Part shown: positions 49,801 to 61,800 of the stretch, in pieces
Numbering within the stretch: the first letter of the stretch is position 1
How the letters are laid out: every line of letters begins with the position of its first letter
Assembly: GCA_022266195.1 (NCBI GenBank)
Contig: WHVY01000006.1
Span: 4,960,001-5,024,000, forward strand
DNA length: 64,000 nt
Source of the DNA: Tetranychus cinnabarinus
Taxonomy: Eukaryota; Arthropoda; Arachnida; Trombidiformes; Tetranychidae
Direction: 5' to 3'
Made by a program: the position numbers and the translations under genes
Notes under the pieces: model-generated
Told to the model about the DNA's origin: nothing
The model's input: only the letters and a program-made list of their open reading frames with translations
Databases searched by the model: none

Positions 49801-52800
49801 TCAATCACAAAATGATTCATTTCCATTGATTAGTCAACTTGAATTGGTTCACATTGAGGGAATCGTTCAAGTACAAGAAAAGCCATTTAAACAATTTTAC
49901 GCCAAATTTTTCGTTCTTTTGCTTTCCTTTCATTTTTCACCTTTCAATGAATTTCGTTTTTCGTTGCTTCTTTCAAATGTTTACTTGTTTACATGAATCA
50001 TACTCTGAGCCATTGAGCAAAAAAGAGAAAAAATTTGATTCCATTTATTTGACCTTTTCGTTAGACTTGCCAATCATCATTACCTTTCCTTTTGCAAACA
50101 AAAATTTACATTCTTTGACCAACTCTAGTTTTCTCGATTTTCCTTTTCTTTCTCGTTCATTTCATTTCGAATAATAAAACCATGAATTCTAGACAAATTA
50201 ACCCTTCATGATGGTAACCATTGAAAATGTTTACCCTAATGATGATGATTATCATTATGGTTACCATTACCTTAATTATCGTTGTGTTCAAGCTGAGAAG
50301 ACAGAAGAAGAGCCATTAAAAGATTCATTTCCTTTGACACTTGCAACCCCAGAAAACAGGTCAAATTATAGTTTAATTAAAATGCATTAATAGGAAACAA
50401 ATGAAGAGAGAAAAATCATCAACTCAATGGTCAACTGATAATGAACTTGCTCGAACTACGTCAAAAGGTTAACCATAATAGCCATCGATTTTGGAAGGGA
50501 AAAAAGTCTCAACTCGAATCCTGTTTTAATGTTGAAGCACTCGAATGATCGATTGCCTGGCAATATGCTCGAGTTTGAACTCTATTTGTATCAATGTTCA
50601 TCTCATCATTTCTCACACTTTCGTTTCGATTGGCAAAGAAATAAATATTGAAAATATCGATTTCGAATCAATGAAACTTGAAAATTTAGAAAAAAAACTT
50701 GTTCTCTTAGATTTTGGTCTTTATGAGCGAAAAAGCATTTTGAGAAAGCTTAAGAATTTAAATTCTTTTTCAAACTTTTATATTAAAAAAAGTCTTTTAA
50801 TCGAGAAGAGTATTATGTCTAAGCTTAAGTCTTCATTCTTTCAATTTATCTTTTCTTTCGTGTTCAATATCGAACTTTCAGGTTTATCAATTATTCATAT
50901 TCAGGGAGTTTTTTGACTGGGAGTTTAATTTACTTTGGTAACCAGGAGAGAGAGAGAGAAAAGACTTTTTCTCTTTTTCCATTTGAAAGGTGAACCAAAG
51001 CTAGGTTGGTCAGATTGGCAAGTGCATGAAGAGGATTTACAAGGTTAATTAAGATTCATTCAATATGAGAATCGGATATCAAGTGGATCAATGAAAATGG
51101 CAAGGTTGATTGGAATAAAAGGCAAGAAAAGAAAAGGGAATAAAAATTGATGAACAAAACAGAGTAAAAGGTTAAGGATAAGAAAATGCTCTGTTCGTCT
51201 ATGGATATCATAAAGGTAATGTCCAAGGCACAAGGAAAAAAATGATGATAAAATGAAGAACAAGATAGAGAGAAAAATATCGAGTAAAAGATAAGCAGAA
51301 AAAGGTAGGAAATAAGGTATAAAAGTTGTTAGAGAAAAAGTTGCCTTTCTCTCTTCGCTCTCAGTTGCAAACCAATGTTGACTTGACTTGATGTTGAAAA
51401 GTTAATATTATCGATCTTGGGAATTCTTCCTGCTTCACCATTTTCTTGTTCATCAGTTTCATCAGGAGAACAGCAAGGAAAAAAAGGAAAAACCGAGTCC
51501 AACGAGATTGCAAGTCACATTGCAATTTCTTTCCAATTTTACTTCTTTGTGATATTCACTTCACTTTAATCCCTTTCTTTCCTCTACTTTACTCCAACCT
51601 TTATCATATTACAGCAAAACTTACTCTTTTACTTCTGCGGCTCTTTACCTGCGTAGGCAGTCATATCTCAACATTTAACCACGAGCTTGAAAAGTTCATT
51701 TTTCTATTTTTCTTTTCCTCGATTCAGTTGAAACTCAAAACTCGAAATTAAATTCATTAAGATTCTTTGAGATTGATTCAAGGTTTTTTTTCAAACTCAA
51801 TGAATTTCCAACAATTTTCAATTTGACTTTGAGTGAGCAATGGATAAACGCCATCTACAGATTGAATGGAAAGACAATGTTTACCTGTTGCTGTTGGTTT
51901 CATGAAAAGAGAAAAGAAAACAGAAACGAAATTCTATTCTTGGATTTTTTTCTCCTTCTCTCATCAATTCTATCAACTATCTTTGGCACTCTCATGTTTC
52001 TCATCCATCTATCATTTCCTTTTCCATACATTTTCTGTCCATCATTTCAGCCATTTTTCTCTGTTCGATTCAAACATTTTTCCTTCTCTTTACCATCTTC
52101 GCCATCATCATCCAATCATGATCATTGCTTTTTCTCTCCTTCTTCTTTACTCCCATTATCTTATTATTTTCGTCTTGTAATCCAATTGTTGAATTATTTT
52201 CTCGCAATAATCCAACAACATTTTCCTTAACAATTTTTCATCTCTTTTTTGCACTTTATTTCTACTTTTTTCTCTCTTCCCTTCCTGATGCCATCACACG
52301 TTGAGAAAAGCCTTCATGATATAGAATTGATTTACAGTAAAGTTTGAATGAAAAGACATTTTCTTTTGCCTGTTATCCAACCTTGTAAAAGCTTTCAAAA
52401 CCACAAGAATAAAAATCACATAATATTCAACAGTTGATCTTGAACACACATTCAACACATGATAATCGAAGTTGTTTTTTTCGTCATTAACATTCGTTTC
52501 TAAAAAGTTCAACTTTTCTTATAACATTTCCTCAATCAACATTCTTATCATTATTCAACCTCTTCAACAACCTCAAGTTGAATGCACCAAAAAAACGGAA
52601 AAAATCGAGTTCGAACATCAAATTGCCCTTTCTTGATTACCTTTACAAATGAATATTTTCATCTTTTGATAATTTTTCCTCCCAGTGAATGAAAAACAAG
52701 ATTCTCTACAAATTGATTCAAAATACAAAGCAAAATCTGATGGAAAAAGTTTTACTCGAAAATTTTTTTCTCCTCAGAACCAATGTTCTATTCAATGTTA

Positions 52801-55800
52801 AATATAATTACGAAACTCACAGTTACAAGAAAAATTATGAAACATCGGAATAATCAAAACTTGAAATTTTTTCACTTATTTTTCGTTGGAACGAATGAGC
52901 AAAGCTAAAAAATCAATTTTCCAATCAAGATGATGATTAGATAAATAGTGAAATAAATAATATCAATGTTATCATAATATCGATAGCAAATGTTTAATAA
53001 TGAAGTTTCAGGTTCAGACGTATATATTTGGATAAACTTTTGAAGCTGTTGATTAAACAGAGAGAAATGAAAACTTGATTATCATGATGGAATGCTTTGA
53101 AAGAAAAGAAGCTTTCTTCAGGTTAATGCGTGAGACTTGGTCTCTACTTTTACTGATCATGATGATGGTTGGTTATGATGAAGATAATGTTTTGCTGTGT
53201 GTCAAGATGAAAAATGAACACAAGTAGCAAAAAGTAAAAAGGTAAACCTAGAAAAGTTGGAGTCGCTTTTATCTCTTGTTACCTGTTACTCTTAGTCTGT
53301 TGCTTTAACCTTCATTCCAATCGAAACATTCATTGAAATGTAACTTTATCTTCTCCACCAACATTATCAGAAAAACTAGGTCATCGTGTTTACCATCATT
53401 CCCTTCATTTCGCCTCCCAGTCTTGAACTTTGATTCCTTTACTTTAATAAAATATTAATCAAAACAACTTCTCAACATTTCCATATTCATTCCAAGCAAA
53501 ACTTGTAAAAATAAATAATTGATGATTTGATTCATTATGAAAAGGATGGGAATAGGAATAGAAGTAAAATTTACAGAAAATCAAGTTTCTCTCAATTCCA
53601 AGTAAACATGAAACGAAAACAACTTTTCTGAAAACATTATTCAACTATTTTGCAAACCTTTTACAAGCTCAGGGAAAGCGGAAAACATGTTAAGTCTTGA
53701 TCAGCTAATGATTAACCTTTAATTAGATTTATCAACTTTTGAGTGAGAAAAGAAAATTTTGCAAAAGAAGAAAAAATTCGTTTCCAATTAGATGATTGAA
53801 AGAATCTTCAGGTTTCAAGAGAAAACCATTTTTCCCCAAAAAAAAGAGTTTCTTTTAAAATTAATAAATTGATGTGGAAAATGAATGTTGATATTAAATT
53901 GGAAAATGCAAAAAATCGATAAATCGTTACGATTACGCATTCTCTGTACAGGGAGTGATAACTTTACTCTCCAAGTTACGCACTTGATAACAAGAGAAAG
54001 ACTAAAATCTCAGGTAGAAAGTCATTCATGGAAATGAAAGTATATATTTGTAAAGTTTATCGATAATGTATTACATGGTAAAAGGCAGAATGAAATCCCA
54101 TTCCTTGCAATTTAATCATAATTCAGTTTGAGCATGAATAACAAACCCTTTTAATAACATTATCATGCAACAATATATTAATAACTTGACTTGTAAAACT
54201 CGAACTTTCCGTTTCAATCTTTTTTTTGCTACTTTCCATTTGATTGAATAAAGTGAATCAAGAGAAGGAAGAAGAAGAAGAAGAAGAAGAAGGAAAAAAA
54301 CAAAATATCATTATAATAGTCATGACAAAATATCGGAAGTAAAACTTTTCTCTTCTTGCTGCAATGATGAACAGCAATCAATTTACTTGTAACATTATCA
54401 CCTTGTTTTTCACTCCCTCAACTTCATTCCTTGTTCAACTATTTTTACCTGCTTTTTCCACCTTCTCATGGGAACAATGAAGAATGTACAATCAACAGTT
54501 TATTCAGTTTCATTTGATTCAGTTCTTCTCATCATCAACTGTCAACAAGCTTGCAATTATTGTTGTGATTCGCCATTGTTGACTTTATCCATCATCATCA
54601 CCTTTATCATCTTTATCAACATTTTTATCTTTTCTTTCTTTCAGAATCTCAAGTTTCTCATGTAATTTTGAAACTTTTTTTCTTCTCTTCTCTTCTTTCC
54701 TTTCACTTGCATTTTATTGCATTTCTGGTTAAACTTTTTTTTCTGCTTCTCCTTTCGTTTCGTGTGATTAGTTGTTACAACGATTATTACACTCTTTTTT
54801 TATCCCTCCCAGCTCAATGGCTTTTATTCATGTACAACTGGTACTTTGCAACAGATTTTACATGACACTTTCTGGTCACATATTCAGTGTAACAGCTTGT
54901 TAGACTGTTTCCAATTATTATGATGCTTATCGAAATTCATGTCGAGTAATTTTGCTTCTTTATCAGATTCAAGGTTTACAGATGAAAAATGTTAGTCGCT
55001 TGGAAGGAGTAAATGAAGAGAGCAACAAAAAATACTCCAAACCCATGTTTAGCTTGTTGAACAAGGTTGATTGAAAAATTTATTTTCTTCCAAAGAGACT
55101 TTACTAGTTGAGATGTGATTTAATTATTTTGTGTCTCATAACTGGAACAGTAATTGATTGAGGAAGAAAATTCTGAAAAATCGTGGGAATTAATCGTTTC
55201 AAAGTCGACACGACACGCAATGAGAGCGCGATCCTTTGAAAAAGTTTTTCTCATCTTTACTTCATGAAATGGATTTTGAACATTTCTATTAATACTTAAA
55301 TAAGCTATTTGCATTCCGTTCTAACATGAAAACTGTTGATGTCTAAAGCTACTCAATACATTAAATTGATCCATTATTTATAGCAATCAAGCCCAATTGA
55401 TCGCTAACTGTTTTTTGCTGCAGCAACTTTGGCTCAACAGTGTCATTCGAGATCATCTCGAATATTTACTTGACTCTCAACTAATCGAAATATCGCTTTA
55501 TTCCTGGCTTGTCATTACAAACAACTTGTCCAAGTTTGACATTGTTTTCAATGAAGTTAAACGAGTCAATTTACACACAAAAACAAAGTCTATTTTGGTC
55601 AATGAGTTTTACCAGTTCAACCTTGTGACAACATTTTGACATGTTTTGACTTGATTAGTTTTAAACTTTCAATACTTCAATTAGAGCAACAATGGCTTCA
55701 TCATGTAAGCTTCATTATTGTTCATTAATCATGATGTGTTCAATAGTGGATCAGCCCAAGATCGGAAGTAAATTTACCCCAAATTCATTAATGAACAAGT

Positions 55801-58800
55801 GAAATGACTTTACAAATGAACGACACCAACAACATGAAACTAGAGTAATTATTTCATCAATCATATTTTTCTGGTCACTTCATCATCATCATAATTGTAG
55901 CAAATAATTAGACTAATAATTAATCAAAGTAAGTGTACTGCAAGAGGGAAAACAGGGAAAATCATTCAACTGTCTATTACAATTTTGAAGCAGATTAAAT
56001 GAACAAAAGTTTGTGTCCATCAGTGAGAGTAAATAAAGTCGAAAGGAGAAAAAGAAAGAAAAGGTTGAATCATATTCATGTTAACAAGATAATTAATTGG
56101 TTGACAATGGGAAAACAGCGCAATTAATCTGAGTTGAACCAATAATTGAATGATGAGGAAAAGGCAAGTGAAACGAGGAAAATGGAAATTATGAAAAGAT
56201 GAAAACGAAAAGAGAAAATGAAAATTTCTCTCAAGAGACTCATGATTTTTACATTGCAATGATGTGTTTATAATGGCAAATATTGCATTTAATGGTTGAT
56301 GGGTTGAGTGCGAAAAGGGTTAAAGAAGATGACTTGAACTTGAAGCAAGCTGAAAAGAGTTTGGACAAGTAAAGAGATAAAAGTTGCGAATGCATGTGAA
56401 TGAGAATCAAATGTGACTCTAAGTGGATCGATAAGCACTTATCCTTACCTTTACCAATAACTTGAGACGCATGGGCATGTTGACAAGTTGATACATTATA
56501 ACATTGGAACTGATGAACTGCATTCGGGAAAACAAGGTAAAATAATGAGAAGAGTTCTGAAAGCATCCGAAGGGAATTTCCTTTTAAATGCCTTTCTTTT
56601 GTCAACATTTTCTTCCTTCAATCGATCCGGCAACATCAACAGTTATCTAATCATTTTCATCACCTTGTCGAGTTGTTCACCTGTCGAGACTTGAGCAACG
56701 ATGCGATGACATTTTTCCCTGTTTCATGTGTCATTGGAAGAAATTTCTTTTTCTAGAAAATAACATTCCTTATTTACAATTGTTCCAGAAGGAAACAGAC
56801 AGATATCAAGCGAAGAGAAAGGAAAAAAACAGAATCAAACAGAAAGTATTAACTTTTCACTAATCACAAGCCTGCAGGCCATTCTAGACAAGAGTTTACT
56901 CGAAATGTGTAACATGGAATCATTACAGGGTCAAATTTTTCGGTTCATTCCAAGTTCTCATTAAACTGACAGAAACCAATTAAAAGAGCTTTTCAATCTT
57001 TTCATTTGTGGTTCAAATCGTGGAAAAATAAATTGCTTATCAACACCATAAAACCAATGTTCAAACAAGTGCATATCTTGTCAATCGAAATGCGAACAAT
57101 TTATTCATCGAAAAATATTCTTTCAGTAAATTTCGAGCAAACATTAAAAATCAAAATTCTAATAGTTTTCTGAACCAAAAATATTATCGAAATTCAACGG
57201 CGATTAAAAGAATGAAATGTGCGAAAACCTCGTTCTCAAAAGTTTCTCAAAAGTCTTGCAGTTGTCATTATCTGTTGCAATTTTTTGTGAGAAAATTCCA
57301 GAGAAAGAGTTCAACTTTTACAAAAGAAATTTTCTATTGAAAAATCTCTTTTTTCGTTTCCACAATTATCGAGATTATCATTTTAATGAATTCACTTGCA
57401 GCTTGAAACATTAAACACTTTTATGTTTACACGAGTCCACAACACTGGAACTCGAAAAGACAATTTCACTGGAGAACCCCACAAAACTGTACTGATTTGC
57501 TTTCAGTTTCCTTTGATATTCGATGAAATTTTCGGCAAATCGAAAATTTCCAAATTCTTTTCTAAATATAGCCTGTTGCTTATCGAGTATTTTGTTTACT
57601 TGAATCCTTTTCCCTCTGCCATCGTTCACATTTAGACAAATGTTTAAACAACTTTTTCTTTTTCCTTGCTTTTCAACTTTATCCAGCTTTCCCTTAAACC
57701 CATTCAATTGTTTTTAATTTAAAACTTTACCTTCGACTTGATTCCACCCTTTTCCATCTCCCAATAAATTGAAGCTCAATTTTCACCTTATACTCTTCCC
57801 TGATCTCCTCTCAACTTGCAACCTTTCAACGTGAACAAACGTAACTCTCTTCCCACTGGCAATGTCAACTAATGTTTTGTTGCCATTTGTTGTCTTTTTT
57901 CTTGCTTCTCTTCCTTTCCATTATTGTTGCCTTTCACCTAAATTTAAATCTGATTTACCTCTTATTGTTCTGTAAATGATTGGTTAAACAAATTTGTAAA
58001 CCCTTTTTAAATGTAAGCCTTTTCTTTATTCAGTTCATTCTCTTCATTTACTCACTCTTTATCCTTTATCCTATTGTATGTTTCCAGCGACTCTTTACAT
58101 TCTTTCCACTTGAAACCTTTTCTCATCTTATTTACGTCAACAAAAACGAAGCACAAAATTTCATCAAATTTCACCTCTTATCCTGAGTATTCACTTATTA
58201 TCTTTTATCATTCATTTTGTGTCTTTACTCAATATTATTTATCCATTTCTTTTCATTCCAAATCATATTTACCTTTTATACTGTTTACATGATAACAAAT
58301 GGAATGCAAAAATGGAATAGAAAGAAAAAACATTTTCAAGTTTATTCCATCAAAAGCATAAAGATATTTAAAATTGATAACTTGTTTCAGTTGTTGTTTA
58401 CTCCATGTAAACAAGGAATGTTCAATGTTTCAGACTGCAAGGTAAATCTCGTTAAAAATGATAATCGCGATAATTTGAGAAACGAAAAAAGAAATTTCAA
58501 TAAATTTCTTTTTCTAAAAATTGTTTCATTTAATTTTCTCACGAAACATTGATGGAGACCAGATAATATTCAAGAATGGTTAACATGGTTTGCTTCACTA
58601 ATTCATCATCATTATCAACCGAAAGGTGAAGGCAATGAATAAAGAGTGAAAAAGGCTCAATTTATATGATAATTTTGTTCGATGCTCTTTTCTTTTGGAA
58701 TCACTTTTCTTGTTCTTTACCCAATTAGCTTGTACTAATAATTGAAAGTCTCGAGTTTGACAGATTTTTTATTCTCTCAACATTTGTAAACAGTAAAGTG

Positions 58801-61800
58801 TTACAAAGTTTGTTTCAATTTACAGGGGAAAAAGTGAACAGAGAATAATGTTGCTCGAATAAATCATGTTTTGAAATGAGTTTGTTACATGATTCACAGT
58901 CATCATCATTATACTTGTTTTACCTCAACTTATCCTCTAAACCATTAACTGAAACACACATTGTTAATCAAAAGGTTGATCATTATCCAGCGACATTCAA
59001 CATTTGGAAAGGGCAATATTCAAAATCGAATCAAGGTGGAAATGGAAAAATTCAACTTGGAAAATGACATGAAAAGCTCAATAATTGTTCGACTTTTCCT
59101 GGCACATTGGGTGTGATTCAATCATTAACTTGATCCCTGGATAAAGTTGAATAAAGAAGAGGAAAGATTAAATTAGTCGATAAAATTGGTTCAAAGAAAA
59201 TCAACAGTTTTTGGTGAATTCGAATCAATGATTTGTGTTTATCAACTTGGGAGGGAATTGCAGCTTTTCTGGGAAAATTTTCTTTCGAGTAAAGACGAAC
59301 TTTTCTGACGGTGAAATTGATGTTTGAGATGAAATTGCTTTTTTTGTAGAAACTTTTTTTACGAAAACTTTTTCTTCACTCAACTTGTACAACTCTATTT
59401 ACTGTTTTACTTATTTATTTTCTTTTCGTTTTCAGTCTCGAAGTTTACTGGAACTACCACAGGGTCGAACCCAAAGCACACATTCACTCGACTTGCCCAA
59501 CCCTGATCAACCTAGAAGAGCTTCAGCTCCCGAAGGGGAAAATATAACGATTGTTATTGACGATGTTGACTCGGCAGGTAAGCTTCGAATTTTACTTTTT
59601 TCGTTTTTTTTTGTGTTTACAATTTTCTCAAGTCATTCAATCAAAGAAACTTTAATTTGCTGTTCATTAAATAATTAATCATTTCCAAAATTGAATTCAT
59701 TTCATTAAATCTAAATTATTCAAGTAGAAATTACGATTCGATGAAAGTTTTTCATTTAAAATGATTGTTTACGTGAAAAATTGAACATCTCTTAGAGTGA
59801 CTTTTAAGGGTTGAAAAGCTGTCAGCGTATTCTTTAACTATTTACTGCGAACTTTGATTCCGATTCAATTTACGCTCGTTTATTGATTTAGTATTTACAT
59901 TTCATTTAATCACTTTGATTAACTTTGAGATGAAAAATGATGAAAATTGAGAAGCAAAATCGAGTTAAACTCGAAACCAATCCAATCAACTAATTGAATA
60001 GGCAAAGATAAACAATAAGATGTTACACAAATCTTTATTTCTACTGAACACCATGAGTCAAGTGAATCAACAAGTTGAATAAGAAGAAGAAAAGTCAATT
60101 ACCTAAAAAGCACAATCAAATCAACTACAAATAATGACATCAAGTTTAGTGGAAAACATTTCTATCTCAATCTTTAAATCACAGCTTTTTTCGAGTCTAG
60201 AATTAGCCTTTTCCAGACATTTAATTGTTGATTTGGATTTAATTTTCCTTTTCGTTCATGTTTTTTTTTGTTCTCTCGTTCTTTTGTTTTTTAGGAGTTC
60301 GAAAGTCAAACTCGCAAATTGAACGAATCATTTTACATCGAGATGAAAATGATGTCAACCCAAGAACTCATGGGTTTGGTCTTGTCGTAATGGGTGGTAA
60401 AATAAGTGAAACTGATGGTAAATTATACGCCTACGTTGCCTACGTTGTACCTGGAGGTTCAGCCGATAAAATGTCTCTTAAAGCAGGAGACAAGATATTG
60501 GAATGGGATAGAAAGAGTTTAGTCAATTGTACATTTGAACAAGTTTGTTCAATTATTGAGTCCTCACAAAACACGGCCGAACTGCTCATTGAACCTTATA
60601 ACCGAACGTAAGTAACTTTTGTTCAAATAAACTTCTTTGATGTTGACGAGGAGAAATTTGTCAAATCTTGAAAATGTTGGAAAGCCAGTCAACCCAAGTC
60701 TTATTGAAAGCTCAGTGTTTAAAGTGTTGGATAAGATGGTGAAAAAGGTCGAGTCCTGAGGAAGGACCGAGACTAGGCTCTGTGGCTCAGATGTCTGGCT
60801 TTTCCTCAGAGGTAACGGGTTGTCATCTCCATATCTTAGTTAGCTGGTGCAGGTCAAGCTAAGCTTAGCTTGGTATTGCACGAAGGGATAGGCTTAGAGC
60901 TGCTCATTCCTACTGAAATGGTATTGTGATATGTTTAGCCGTCTCTCAGAACTCATGGCTTTATATCACTGAACCAAGAGTGAAAATGAATGTTGACTCG
61001 AGTTTGGGTGATATCTGAATCCAACAGTTTAGGGAATCTTTTTGTTACTGGAAATTCAATTGAGCGTGTAACACGCATAAAACATATTGAACGTAACTTT
61101 TGTGCAATATTTGACTCTTTTATTCAACGATCATGTGCATGGGTCAACTATTAAGTTGACAGTTTTCCTGCTCACTAATTCTGTGCTTTTCGAGTTATTC
61201 AAGACTGGAGATGATTTTGATGAGAAAATTATGAGTAAATATTGATATTATTTTACAAGGAAACAAGAGGGATCAACATTGGAAGTCTCATTAGTTTCAA
61301 ATTGAAATGTGATAACAAGTTGTACATGACAGAGATAATATTCTCAGACAAACTGATTGATTGATTTCCTGAGTTTCATTCTCTACTTTTCTCTTCATTG
61401 AAGCTTTTCTTACAAAAAAATTAGCATTCAGGAAGCTGGGAATTTTCAGTAAAGACAAATCGGTAGCTTATTTAAAGATCAACACTTCCCGAGTTGCTTT
61501 TAATGGAAAGAATGGAAAAATTCCAATTAATTGTTAATATCATCTTTTGCAGTTGCACAAGAAAATAATGTTTCAAGACGGAATTTCACTAGAAATTTTT
61601 TAAAGTTGATTCACAAAGAACTTTGAAACCTTCCAATGTCATGTTATGATTCATTTTTGATTCTATTGTTTTCATGTTTTCCAGTAACTCATTGCAAAAT
61701 CTTGAGTTATAATTAAATCCAAATCTATTTTTATTTCACAAACTTCATCAACTCATTGATTTCAAACTCACATTATTTTATCGTTTGTCAACAGATGTTT

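Noticed and set aside
51823..52230. 135-codon plus-strand frame in Rim intron 5
   Set aside because: Phe/Ser/Leu/Pro-rich product of a long pyrimidine tract with an alternative overlapping frame and no splice support.
60783..60830. Functional tRNA-Lys gene
   Set aside because: The T arm and acceptor stem do not pair and the B-box is degenerate, so it is treated as SINE-like.
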